Source of the DNA: Epiperipatus broadwayi
Lineage: Eukaryota > Onychophora > Udeonychophora > Euonychophora > Peripatidae
Assembly: GCA_028023455.1 (NCBI GenBank)
Contig: JAQFVV010000153.1
Coordinates: forward strand, 866,001 to 930,000
Length of the DNA: 64,000 nt
Direction of reading: 5' to 3'
Below are positions 36,387-47,262 of this stretch, piece after piece. The position numbers and the translations under genes were made by a program. Each line of letters begins with the position of its first letter. Position 1 is the stretch's first letter. The notes under the pieces were generated by a model. It had not been told where the DNA came from and made no database searches. It saw only the letters and a list, made by a program, of their open reading frames with translations.

Positions 36387-36650
36387 TCATTCACCCATAT
36401 TTTCTGACACTCTACTAAAACCATACTCTGTTTTATCTTTTTTAACTACATTTTGCTCCCTCTCCTCTGACTTTCTCTCTAGACTACTTACACTTAAAAA
36501 CCACTTTCTCACCTCCTTAATCACATTTACACACTGACTACATATCCAGAAATCTGTTACATCCTTCCTATTCTTATTCAAACATTTCAAATGATACACC
36601 TCAGCACACACTGTACATTCTACTACTGCTCGTCTAACTCCTTTCTGTCA
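36387..36650 (-). pseudogene. LINE A PHD-like zinc finger (ORF1 N-terminus)
   Basis: Minus-strand frame with GVRRAVVECTVCAEVYHLKC and, later, FWICSQC: the C-x2-C ... H-x2-C ... W-x-C-x2-C half of a PHD finger. The first Cys pair of a full C4HC3 finger is not visible; an upstream stop at about 36.65 kb may have cut it off. A Glu/Lys-rich stretch follows. PHD fingers are known at this position in some CR1-group LINEs and could bind histone tails, but this is inferred from the family. Confidence 0.7.
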
Positions 36651-36723
36651 ATCGTATATACATTATGCCACACAAATGAAATCCATAATCTTATTTTTCA
36701 AGTCACCTATTCTATATTTGACT

Positions 36724-37170
36724 TTATAATACCTCTACTATTCTTCAAACACCCTTATACTGAAAAATAAAAAAACTTTTTTTACTTTTTCCCAAGCTTG
36801 ATCAAACTACAACCATGTGTTTACTAACGTTAAGCCTTTTATCTCAAAATAAATGCCTATTTTAAAATTTAAAAACCTCTCAGTAACAAACTTAACTAAA
36901 ATGAATTAAACTTGCATACAATTTTTTATAAATACCTCTTTATAATATTTCACCTAGTCTTCAAACACACTTATACAGAAAAATAAAAACTTGTTTACTT
37001 TACCCAAACCTGATCAAAATTATACCCATGTGTCTTCTAATGTTAGGCCTCTTAAACAAATGTTGACTTTTTTCTGAAACCAAATACCTATTTTAAATTC
37101 AAAAAACCTTCAGTAACAAACTTAACTAAAACAAATTAAACTTAGATACAACTTTTTTATAAATATCCTT
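36724..37170 (-). repeat. LINE A 5' UTR: two tandem ~216-bp monomers
   Basis: 36724-36939 and 36940-37170 repeat the same text in order (for example CTTCAAACAC at 36743 and 36959, CCATGTGT, CAGTAACAAACTTAACTAAA and TTTTTTATAAATA). Period is 216 bases. The monomers differ by substitutions and small indels, so the duplication is not brand new. A repeated 5' UTR just upstream of ORF1 is the layout of promoter monomers in some LINEs. The promoter role is inferred. Confidence 0.85.
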
Positions 37171-37549
37171 ACGCTATCACACATTCAACAGGAACAACTT
37201 TTTTTTAAAAAAAAAAAAAACTTCTAACCCTAAAATGGTGAACGAAAATCTTTCAGACAGTTAAACACAAAAATTTTCAATCTTTCAAATAACTCACTCT
37301 CTCAATCACAATTTTACTTTCATTCACAATAATTATTTTTTATATGGCTGCTCTCAAAGGATCAATCTTGCACATAAAGAAAAACATAACTAAAACAAAT
37401 TTTAAAAATAACCAAATTCAACTTAGCTCCATTTGCTTCCAATGCCGTAGACTAGCTCTTAAAAAGTACTGTAAGATGCTGCCCTCTCTTGAATTATTTT
37501 GCAAGTAAAAAATCATTAATATCATAATTTGAAACTACAATAATGGAAG

Positions 37550-38063
37550 AAGGCAGGCTTTCCTAGATGCTAATCAGTTGGTTCTCATTTCAACAAAAGA
37601 AGAGTGCCTGTCAATAATTTTCACTGCTCCAACTTCTTTGTTTTAATTTTGAAAATGAAAATAAATGTTTTAGAGTGTTTTTTTTACATATTAAAAATTA
37701 TTTGATAAAATATGCTGATCATATAATTATTTTAAAAAAATAGTAAGATTTTAGTAAAAAATTATTTACTTTTACAGAAACATAAATTGAGAAAGAAAAT
37801 CACTGATGTATTCAACATTTTTTAATAAGTTACAAACTTTTTTTAGGTTCTCCACTATAAAATATTTTTATAATTATAAATAAAAATTTATTTTTGAAAA
37901 AAATTTCATTCACTTTCATATTCTGACAAATTATTAATTTGTTTTTTTACAAACAACACTAAAATGAATATAATATATGTTTATTGCTGATTCTGTAATT
38001 GACCAATCAAAAGTTTAGAACTTTAATTATCTAGGCCAATAAGAAATTGTATAATTAACTAGT
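37550..38063 (+). repeat. Dispersed repeat, copy 2 (about 0.5 kb)
   Basis: Collinear with 19037-19555. It shares TTCTTTGTTTT, TGTTTTAGAGT, AGATTTTAGTAAAAAATTATT-type text, TTATTGCTGATTCTGTAATTG-like text and the box GACCAATCAAAAG, followed by a second CCAAT-like word (ggccaataag). No open frame. It begins just outside the 5' end of LINE A. Confidence 0.7.
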
Positions 38064-38097
38064 AGAAAAGTAGTTAATAAATAAAAGTAAAAATAAT

Positions 38098-38590
38098 CAT
38101 GAATTCAGCACCCATAGGATATGATAACTTTATCAAAAATGAAGAATGCATCATATTATAATATATAATCTTTTTTAATATTCCTATTAACCATTATCTC
38201 CAATTTTAAAATTGATTTAGCCTAAACTCAAACCCAGATCATAATTGTAGCAGGTAGATGCTTCAATCACTTTGGAGTATCTATCTTAATCATAATTTGG
38301 AATTGACTCCAGACCAAATGAACCATAAAATTTATTCAGATCACAAACCCAACTTAGATTTTTTTTTAAAAATAAAATAAAAGGCTCATAATAAAAATAA
38401 TAATATCCAGTAATGGTTAATAAATGAATTGTAGCTATTTTTACTTAAAATATATATGTTTCAAGTTATTTTAATTTAATCAGATTAGTGTCAATAGATT
38501 GAGTATATAATAAAAATTTGATTATATAAATAAGGTGATGCATTCTTCATATCATATTCTATGAGTGCTGAATCTATGGTTATCTTTATT
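38098..38590. mobile_element. Fold-back element with tRNA-like core
   Basis: The left arm (about 38098-38170) has ATTCAGCACCCATAGGATATG and GAAGAATGCATCAT. The right arm (about 38515-38580) carries their reverse complements (GATGCATTCTTC, ATCATATTCTATGAGTGCTGAAT). Within, a minus-strand tRNA-like segment at 38222-38290 has a D-arm-like AAAGTGATTGAAGCAT and a B-box-like GGGTTTGAG. Arms are shorter and more diverged than in the 20-21 kb cluster. No transposase. Confidence 0.5.
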
Positions 38591-39336
38591 TTATATATTA
38601 AATAAATCAAATATTTCAAAAACAGTAAGAAAATTTTAATTAAGAAAATACAACCAGATATCAACATAAGAAAAAATATGTCAAAGGAAATTTTTAAATC
38701 CGAAAAATAAAATGAAAAAAAAATTGATATAAATGACAAAGGAACAGTCTTAAGAGTAAAAATAAATTCTGATGTGGCCTATTTTAGGTATGTAATTTTA
38801 TCAACATCATAAAATTATTTAATAAATACTTAATTAAAATTATGACTATCTAAACAAAACATTATTGGAAGTATAAACACATATGATTTACAGTGTAACT
38901 TTAAATGTGATTTGAAGTTAAATATATTAACAAGATTATAAATAATAGAATCAGGTAGCATTATTTGGTTATTTGTCAAACTGTTTACTCATAAATCAGG
39001 ACATCATTACAGAATTTAATACATACATTTTTTTTAAAGATGGTGGTGTAATTATTAGCTGGTCATAACTTATTCTTAAGATAGCTAAAAAGCTCAGAAT
39101 TTTTTCAGTAAATGATTATATCTAGCCTATACAGTCATTCAATACTGATTACTGAATAGGTATCCAGACACTTTTATCTGGAGATATGAATCTTATGATA
39201 ATATGAATCGTTTACATGATGTGATGTGATTGTTGTTGCAAAAACCATAAAATAATATATTATGCTATAGCCTTTATAGTTAAATAGAGATTTACTATAT
39301 ACTTTCAAACACTAAATATATGGCTTATCTTTAATT
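38591..39336. other. AT-rich DNA with a short TGATG tail-like repeat
   Basis: At 39216-39231 the text catgatgtgatgtgatt resembles the LINE A/B tail but no LINE body was recognised next to it. Otherwise no gene. Confidence 0.4.
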
Positions 39337-39374
39337 GTTGTTGTTGTTGTTATTGTTGTTGTTGTTGTTGCTGC

Positions 39375-39444
<70 letters not shown>
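39337..39444. repeat. (GTT)n(ATT)n compound microsatellite
   Basis: A short GTT-rich part followed by a pure (ATT)n run. It lies exactly at the 3' end (minus-strand sense) of the LINE fragment at 39445-40692 and is probably its expanded tail. Confidence 0.92.
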
Positions 39445-39445
<1 letters not shown>

Positions 39446-40692
39446 CAAAAATAAACTTTATTTACACTATAAATCAAATACAGAAGATTATACAGAAATA
39501 CAAATCACAATCGAGTATAGTGTAAATAGTTAATCCAAATTTATAAAGCATAGACAAATTGCATGTATAGTTTACAAGGAATTGAAACATATTGGACTAT
39601 ATAAAGAATGGTTAACAAGATTAACCAAAATGGCATTAGATAAAAAGAACTTTCCAAGACTATAGTGGCTCTTCAAATAAAGCCTACTAAGATAACAATT
39701 TCAAACTGATATGAGGATTATAAATAAAGAAAACCCAACATGATATGAAGTACAAGATAAATAGGTAACATATTGCAAATGAGTTTAATATATATGGTTT
39801 ATCTGGAGTTACAATGGCTAGACAAACCAGGCTACAGCCTGTGCAACTTGAAGAATGAATGCATATTATACTAAATATATAATGACTAACAAATTTAAAC
39901 AACATAGCATTTCATTAGATATAACTGATAAAAACTATATGAGCTTACAATATAAACCCTCCAGGTTATGAAATACAATATAAACAATCAATGACAAAAT
40001 TTATATTGTGGTCAATATAATTGGTAAGACAAACCTACATTTGACCAGAGTTAGGTCATAATTAATTGAGGTCCACCCAAAGTAATTATGGGATAAGGAC
40101 CTCAATTTTGTTTACATCAAGTATAAATCAAAAGTGTTAGTAGAAATGATCCATCAATAAAAATCAATAAATTAATTATAATACAGTAGAAACCAATTTT
40201 TACAATGTATGATGGTATTAAGCAAACCCATAATGGCTATGAAACCATTTGGCAAAGGACAGTTTAATACATTATGGAACAATGGGTATCCTTAAAGCTT
40301 CCGTTGACTCCAAGTTTGGTCTGCAAGCCATGGCAGACAAGATCTTATATCACTTTTCCTAGATTTATGAAGCAACTTGAGGAGTAGTTTTTCCATAGCA
40401 CAGTTCAAATCTTTTTTAAATAAGACTCAGCATCTTATCATCCAGATAACAAAGTCTATAAATATAGTCAGTCTGATAACTCAAAAAACTCTCTTTTTGA
40501 AAGCATCAATCAGGTGAACACAGGACGGATCAAATCCTGTAATTCTCTGTAAGACTATGTTAAGAAGATAAGTCCATGATTCACATTGATTGAATATGGG
40601 GTAATGGACTCATTTTGTCTTTTACACAGGGGACAGATGGGATCAATATTGTGTCCCCTCTGGTGACAAAGAAATATCCCAGTAGGCAGGGA
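39445..40692 (-). pseudogene. 5'-truncated LINE, C-terminal domain and 3' UTR
   Basis: At the high-coordinate end, the minus strand (40690-40560) reads GIFLCHQRGHNIDPICPLC followed by KRQNES, the RGH...CPxC wording of a LINE C-terminal zinc region. After a frameshift, SWTYLLNIVLQRITGFDPS and then HLIDAFKKRVF fit the sequence that usually follows. About 0.9 kb of non-coding sequence then runs to the (ATT)n/(GTT)n array at 39337-39444. The 5' junction at about 40692 is itself followed by a short ATT tract, suggesting insertion into an ATT microsatellite. The clade is unknown. Confidence 0.58.
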
Positions 40693-41747
40693 TTATTATT
40701 ATTAAAATGCAATTTTTGAAAAAAATTATAGAAAAACATATTTCCTGACTATTCAAATGTAAACATATATAAATGTTATTAATGTGTTCTTTTACTAAAT
40801 ATTATAATATTTATTGAAGATAACACAATAATGATAAATAAAATGTAAAAAAGAATTTGAAGAGTGATGAAAGGAGAAGCATTACTCATCAGACTTGTCT
40901 ATTTTACCAAAAAATAGTGATTGATTAGTTGAATTGCCTTTGGGCTGACTATCTGAACAAAAAAGCCTTATTGTAGAACTGAAAATAGAAATTTTATTTT
41001 TTCCGGATTCAAACTTATGTCATACGCATGAAGATGAGTCTGCTAATAATATACTATGAGACCCATATGTAATAATATTTATTGTGATGATAATAATTTT
41101 AGGAAAATATTTGTATACTATAGAATTTGAAAAAATGTGCAAATAAAGTAATAAATTAAAAAATAAGAGAACACCTCATCTACTAATATATATATATTAT
41201 AATTCAAATGAAGTAACTGCAAAGTAAATAAATCTTTTAATAATCCTGATTATCACCTGTTAAAACGCAACCTGTTCTGAAAAGGTTCGGCGCTCGACAA
41301 ATGTTTTATAGTATTACGTTTTTGAAAGCATGGGTGGCATAGGGTGACCCAGTGATTTAGAAAAATACACCTATACGGTTTTGAATATACCTTAAAGTAC
41401 TTAAAACTTAAACAGTTATTAAAATTGCATTTCTAAAAGGAAATATTTTTTGTAATTATCTGTTTGACTGTTTTAAAGAAAAAAGTCTGCAGGGAAAAAT
41501 CTCCAAAACTTTCTACTTAAAATTTGCTACTCTGTAATTAATAAATACTTAAAACATTTTTCTTACATTACCAAATCAGTCTGTTTTAATTTTTTTTTTT
41601 TTTAAATTTGCTAAGATTTTTCAAAATAATTTAATTTAAATTTATTCACAAATTCTTGAATTTTGTGTTTTTTTCCCCCCCAAAAAAAATTTCATTATTT
41701 ATTTATTTCTTAGAAAATAAAATATTATTATTTAAATAATAAACGAC
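40693..41747. other. AT-rich DNA with some CpG; one tRNA-like relic
   Basis: On the minus strand, 41072-41008 has a D-arm-like TAGTATATTATTAGCAG and a B box AGTTTGAATCC. A CpG-containing patch lies at about 41265-41375. No gene recognised. Confidence 0.35.
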
Positions 41748-41948
41748 ATGAGAAACAATCATTTGATTAGTTACTCAGGAGGTCAAATGATATCCAAACA
41801 GGATATATGGCAGGTTCCATTGCTTTATCAAGGTAAAATTGTTTTTTACATAACTCAGATAAATATTGATTCTATTAGCTGTCGAGTCCATCACCCTATT
41901 ACTAAAGAATGGTTTTTAGACTTTAAGTACTTTAGCTATGTGCATTAG
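41748..41948 (+). CDS. Unrecognised 66-codon frame, possible coding relic
   Basis: ATG to TAG frame containing WQVPLLYQGKIVFYITQI and then CRVHHPITKEWFLDFKY. Unlike the chance frames in this AT-rich DNA it has a mixed residue composition (Trp, Pro, Val, Gly, His) and alternating hydrophobic strands, as in a small beta-rich domain. No upstream or downstream exon or splice pattern could be established, and no family was recognised. It could be a remnant of a viral or transposon protein, or chance. Confidence 0.3.
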   Translation: MRNNHLISYSGGQMISKQDIWQVPLLYQGKIVFYITQINIDSISCRVHHPITKEWFLDFKYFSYVH

Positions 41949-42148
41949 AGTGGGATAAAAAAAACACTACATATAGATAATTGAATAATTTAATCGTTCA
42001 GGAATTCATACGAAGCGCCGGAAGTGCAAGAATTAAAATCGATCAAAAACCTTACATTCCATAACCTGACATTTTACCAATGCACCAAATTATGCTGATT
42101 ATTAAAAGGAGTAATTAAGACAATTATTTTTTATAAACAATAATATTT

Positions 42149-42325
42149 AAACAGCATTAAACTATTGCACATCGCTTTGGATTTTAAATATAAAATGAAT
42201 GAATACTATCACTTAACCACATAGAACTATCTTTTCCAAAGACTTTATCATGTGGTTGAAGTGTTAGTATTCATTCATTTTATATTTAAAATCCAAAGCG
42301 CATGTGCAACAGTTTAATGCTGTTT
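42149..42325. mobile_element. Fold-back element, 177 bp
   Basis: Arms 42149-42222 and 42250-42325 are nearly perfect reverse complements over about 74 bp (AAACAGCATTAAAC with GTTTAATGCTGTTT; CGCTTTGGATTTTAAATA with TATTTAAAATCCAAAGCG), with a 27-bp loop. MITE-like; no coding capacity. Confidence 0.87.
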
Positions 42326-43870
42326 ACAAAGGAGTAATGAAACATTAATTATTATGATGAACAGAATTTTTGTATGATGAAAGCAATCATTATTTTAATA
42401 ATTTTTAATAGTAACAAATGTAACATTGGTTTAATAATAGAGCTCTCAACCATAATTTTATAAGGGGCCTAAAATCTTCAAATAAAAAATTTAATATAAA
42501 CTTCAGTCATAGATCTCTTGTTTTATGACAACTTTATATTAATCAAGAGTTTTTACATTAAGTCAAATTGCTTTTACTGTCTTTTCCTAGCCCATGTCAT
42601 TCAAATACTAATTTCAATCTCCTAAGAAATATAATCAAGTACGAATTTACTTGATATTGAATGTTTTGTTATATTGTTTATGAGCTGGATACCTAAAATA
42701 AAAATCTAAAGCTTTCTTAGAAATTTTTGATCTAATTAAGGTTTCCAACCTATTCCAAATTCGAGTAATGAAAAAATAATAATTTAATTTGAAATATTGT
42801 TTTAAGGACTATTTCTCATTTTTAACCTATTTGAAAGCATATTTGGTTTTTAAAATTAATGTTAAATTTTATTTCAATGTTGTGTTGTCATTACATTATA
42901 TACAGTAATGGCAGAGGTTCAATCTATTAAACATAAATAATAATGTTTTTAATAAAGTCTTAAATATTATTAGAGCAGATTAGTAAATAACTTAATATAT
43001 TAGATGCTAGATTAAATTATATGAAGGCGGTGGCCAGTAGTGGAAAATTCCACTGATGAGGATCAAAAAAATTATTGACTTAATCACAGTATCTTTTGCT
43101 AAGTTGGCATTCAAACGACTTATATTGCAGTTAGTAGTATTTTTTAAAAAAAAATAAAAATAAAAATTATAATCTTTCTAGTCATTTCTTTATTGTGGTA
43201 AAATTTTCCCTTTTGTTTATTGAACATGTTTTGGCATTAAGTATTGTTTGAGATCAATTTTGTAATGAAAATAATATTCAATGATTATATTTTATTTTTA
43301 GAAATTATTTATAAAAAACCAAACAAATATCTAACCAAAACTGATAGATATCAAATAATTAATTTGATGCAAAAACTTTTAACAATCTAATACAAAATAA
43401 ATAGTAATAACTCATTCACAGATACCTACAGTTTTAATAACAATTTTGGTTTAACATTATAGCATTTATTAAAGATATACATACTAAACTAGGTCATCCT
43501 ATCAGAAAATTACAAAGTACCTATTAAAATCACTAATTACTTTCATTAATTTATTTTATTGTAAATACCAGTAGATATTTTTTCAATTCCATTTACTTCT
43601 GTTTAAAACGCTCTAATCACCACTCCATCCTTTTTTTTTTTCAAAATATACATTACATATAACCATATAATGCAAACATTTAAAACAATTAATTTTTGGA
43701 AATAAATGTAATTTTTAAGAGTATATGAAAGAAGAATAAAATAAGTGTTTTATTGAAAAATTGGATTTTGGATAAAAAGAAAAATGTAAAAAGGGAAAGT
43801 TTTTTTGAGAAGGGAGGCAAGTAAGTATTGAAGCAATGGATCCAAAGTCTGATCCATGCTTCACAGCCTC
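42326..43870. other. AT-rich DNA without recognisable genes
   Basis: A small hairpin AGTGGAAAATTCCACT lies at about 43038-43053. No coding similarity. Confidence 0.45.
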
Positions 43871-43914
43871 CTATAAACTTAATTAGTATTGTAGACCTGA
43901 ATTAAGTTTATAGC
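43871..43914. repeat. Short inverted repeat, 15-bp arms
   Basis: CTATAAACTTAATT pairs with AATTAAGTTTATAG around a 15-base loop. Isolated; significance unknown. Confidence 0.6.
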
Positions 43915-44363
43915 CCAGTATCAGCAGGGTTTTGTATTAAAGCTAAAATTAATTATGTTTATATAATTTGTATTTGCATTTAACTATTTCATTTTAAATA
44001 AATTCTATTTCAAGATTAAATTTCTGTTAATTAAATTACTTGTAAAACCTATTAGTCAAACATATATATACATCAAGTGTATATATATGAGTTAATGCAA
44101 AATTCTGCTGAAATAAAAATGCTTATTTTATTAAAAGAAATAATAATATATATATATATTTTAAAAATCTTCTTAAAATATGGCGTATGATTTTTATTTT
44201 GAGATAAGCCCACCAACATTTTCTAAAAGAATGTATGTTTGTAATTAGTTAGCCCATTCAAGGCAAATTAAAGATGGCCTTCTCTTCTTTTTTTAATTAA
44301 TAAAAATTCAAACTTTAAAGAAAGAAATTTAGAATAAAAAAATAAAAGTTATTTTTAGAAAAT

Positions 44364-45115
44364 GTTACCTTGAAACAAAGGAGTATGGGGTGGGGATCAA
44401 GATCTAACATCATACGCAAAACAATAGAAGGTAGCTTACAAAAAAGCTATAAATAGGAGTGAGAACAAAAGACTTGGCATTCAGATTTTTCTTTTGAAGA
44501 TTGCATTCAGATTTCCCTTTGGAGATTTCATTCAGATTTCTCTGGAGGCTTTTTCTTGTGCTTCCTTTTGTCAGATTTTGCTTTTGCTTGCTGAGATTTC
44601 TCTGTAGAGAATTCTTTCAGGTTTTTCCTGTGCTTTGAACCTCCAGATTTTGCTTCTTGTTTCCATTTTGCTCCAAAAAGTTATTCAACTGTCATCTTCG
44701 AAATCATGGAGAAGTTTGAACATGCTACAAGCTAAAAGTCATATGAATTTGATGGATTCTACCATGCTTGGTGATTAGGCAAAGCTTTGCCAGTTGCCGA
44801 GGTCCTAAATACCATCAAAATGCTGTAGTATCCACCCAATAGTAATCTGAACTCTGTGCCATGTCTGTAGGACTTTTCATGACAGCATGCTATGTATTTT
44901 CACTTTCTTTGTCCGGGAAAATACCTATCGATGGACGAATCAAGCCATGCACGTCGAGGGAACATGACCAAGAAACCAGGACAGTAATCGTATCTCCCCT
45001 CCATTGAACTATTTACTTTCTACCCTTTTTTGTTCATACCTTTCTTAATTGCTTCATTGAATTGTATTTCTGCAATGTTGTATTTAATTATATTTGTTAT
45101 GTAACCATTTTTATT
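44364..45115 (+). other. LTR-like or promoter-like region with TATA box
   Basis: Richer in G+C than its surroundings. A canonical GCTATAAATAGGAG lies at about 44446. Shortly downstream three imperfect 25-26-bp repeats (each beginning CATTCAGATTT at 44478, 44503 and 44529) lie in a T/C-rich leader. The outer ends TGTTACC (44364) and GTAACCA (45105-45111) form a short imperfect TG...CA pair, as in a solo LTR. No target duplication could be confirmed and no Gag/Pol is nearby. A Pol II promoter of unknown purpose is the alternative. Confidence 0.32.
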
Positions 45116-45120
45116 AGACT

Positions 45121-45160
45121 AGTCTTATATATATATATATAGTCTTATATATATATATAT
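45121..45160. repeat. Two tandem 20-bp units ending in (TA)n
   Basis: AGTCTTA plus a TA run, twice, immediately left of the giant hairpin. A further (TA)n run bounds the hairpin on the right (about 46166-46182). Confidence 0.85.
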
Positions 45161-46165
45161 GACAATAGATGGCATTATACCAAAAACACCTTCAAGCGTT
45201 TGTTTACATAAACGTCAGAGCGAGTATTTCACTATCTCTAACTTAATTTCCACCTTCATATCATGATTTCAAGCTATTTGCTATCATCAGTGAAGGACAG
45301 GATCAAGAAACTAGATCTAAAACACAAACTCTGAGCGTTTAAGAAACAGTTTCTATTCAGCTTTGCGAGCGTGAATCTTTTAGACACGTAATGTCTTCAA
45401 ACTCAGCATCGCATGCCAGATAGCTACATGGGTCTGATATCAGTTCAGCATCACCACATAGTAGAAGTCTCTGCAATATATATCATTGCAAGAAAGACCT
45501 CAAAGGTACATTTATGAAAAACAAAAAACACAAGTTAAAAACTTGCATATGCTTGTATTTATGACAATAGATGGTGTTATACCAAAAACACCTTCAAGCG
45601 TTTGTTTACATAAATGTCAGAGCGAATATTTCACTATCTCTAACTTAAAATACTCGCTCTGACGTTTATGTAAACAAATGCTTGAAGGTGTTTTTGGTAT
45701 AACGCCATCTATTGTCATAAATACAAGCATATGCAAGTTTTTAACTTGTGTTTTTTGTTTTTCATAAATGTACCTTTGAGGTCTTTCTTGCAATGATATA
45801 TATTGCAGAGACTTCTACTATGTGGTAATGCTGAACTGATATCAGACCCATGTAGCTATCTGGCATGCGATGCTGAGTTTGAAGACATTACGTGTCTAAA
45901 AGATTCACGCTCGCAAAGCTGAATAGAAACTGTTTCTTAAACGCTCAGAGTTTGTGTTTTAGATCTAGTTTCTTGATCCTGTCCTTCACTGACGATAGCA
46001 AATAGCTTGAAATCATGATATGAAGGTGGAAATTAAGTTAGAGATAGTGAAATACTCGCTCTGACGTTTATGTAAACAAACGCTTGAAGGTGTTTTTGGT
46101 ATAACGCCATCTATTGTCATAAATACAAGCGTATGCAAGTTTTTAACTTGTGTTTTTTGTTTTTC
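45161..46165. mobile_element. Giant hairpin of inverted ~402-bp repeat units
   Basis: A forward unit starts GACAATAGATGG at 45161 and its first part recurs at 45563 (period 402). After a switch point at about 45646-45651, the same sequence runs backwards, with CCATCTATTGTC ending at 45716 and again at 46118 (period 402). The two halves are reverse complements over about 463 bp with only scattered mismatches and a ~33-bp loop (about 45624-45655). The right array continues 47 bp beyond the mirrored left end before entering (TA)n. There is no long open frame. It can be described as head-to-head satellite-type units or a very large fold-back element. CpG is well retained. Function unknown. Confidence 0.9.
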
Positions 46166-47210
46166 ATATATATATATATATTGCATGATCATCTATCTAT
46201 ATATTTAACCCTTTTTCCTTCGCTATTCTTCATTACTAACATGTATAAATATTTTGTATTCCATTGTGGTTAAGTTTAAAAGTTAATCTTTCATTTAAAA
46301 TCTTTTTCCAATTTCATTTATGTTTCTAAATTCAATATGAGTAAGTTTCCTTTGTTTGCCAACTTGATCTCCTCGATAATGCTTCTTTTGTCCGCTGTTA
46401 GCTTATTATGTATATCTGATTTAGCTATATACATCTTAAATAATTTTAAAATTGTATGTTTTTAGTGCAAAGCAATTAGAAAATGCTTTGCAAAAGATTT
46501 TTATTTTTGTACTTTATTGAGGAGATTCAAGTTGACAATTTTATTAAAATTGGGAAGAAAAGACTTAGACCACAAAAATATTACATCATTTATATCCGTT
46601 TTTATTGTCTAATTAATTTTTCATTAATTTAGGGGAATAGCGGCGGCCATTAAAAACATTCTTAATATTTTAAAGGCATTAATTACACATATTATTTAAC
46701 TAAAAAGCTTCAGTTTTCTAATTTTATTTCAATGCTTTATTTTACTTTTCCAATGATCCAGGCATGCAAAACACATATTTCTTAGTAGTTTTATGCATAT
46801 TTAACTATTTAGCTCCATAAGTGTTCCTGTCCATGTCTCTCACCTGATGCTAAGTTTAGGTCAGTTGAGAAAATAATTTATGCATGTCTCAGATAATGTT
46901 GTTGGTTCGTAGTTAGCCTCAAGAATAGGCAAATAGGGCAGAGGTCATAGTATTCTTGATTTAATATCTCGCATATGGGTGGCTTGAGGTACTTTCGCCT
47001 AGTATTCGAACTGGGTTAAACCAACATACATCATCTTACTGTCACAGTATGGTGTATATTTTATGTTTTAATTTAATTTATTTTAATGTATTTTGTTGTT
47101 TTTTTTAATTTTTATGGGGTTTATATATTTTTTTGTGTTTATATATATATATTTGATATTTTTGTTTTTATTATGTAAAGTTTGTTATAATGTAATATGT
47201 TTTTTTCTAG
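46166..47210. other. AT-rich DNA, no gene recognised
   Basis: At about 46910-47040 a moderately GC-rich patch contains the tRNA-like word ATTCGAACTGGGTTAAACC. Nothing further supported. Confidence 0.35.
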
Positions 47211-47213
47211 ATT

Positions 47214-47262
47214 CTTGAAAATGACTATAAAATAAAAATAGTTGAAACATTAAAACAAGTGG
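47214..47262 (+). repeat. Stem-loop motif resembling Penelope-like 3' ends
   Basis: CTTGAAAATGACTAT, an A-rich loop and ATAGTTGAAACAT form a short stem (ACTAT/ATAGT) flanked by TGAAAATG and TGAAAC. The wording CTGAAxATGxC ... GxxGAAAC is seen near the 3' ends of Penelope-like elements and some related repeats. No PLE reverse transcriptase was found nearby. Tentative. Confidence 0.25.

Larger units (their letters stand above)
31958..37190 (-). mobile_element. LINE copy A, near full length (~5.2 kb)
   Basis: Reading the minus strand from about 37.19 kb: a tandemly repeated 5' UTR, a PHD-like finger, a coiled-coil plus SGNH-like domain, APE endonuclease, reverse transcriptase, C-terminal zinc motif, a short 3' UTR and a TGATG-type microsatellite tail (31958-31980). 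The accessory PHD and SGNH modules are known from CR1/L2-group LINEs. The RT/thumb wording (for example VQREVGRHALDAEMWTAKEA) recalls, from memory, a lineage frequent in ticks and other arachnids. Several frameshifts and stops make it non-autonomous, but divergence from copy B is low enough to suggest fairly recent activity. The exact 5' end is uncertain (37.17-37.45 kb). Confidence 0.93.
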
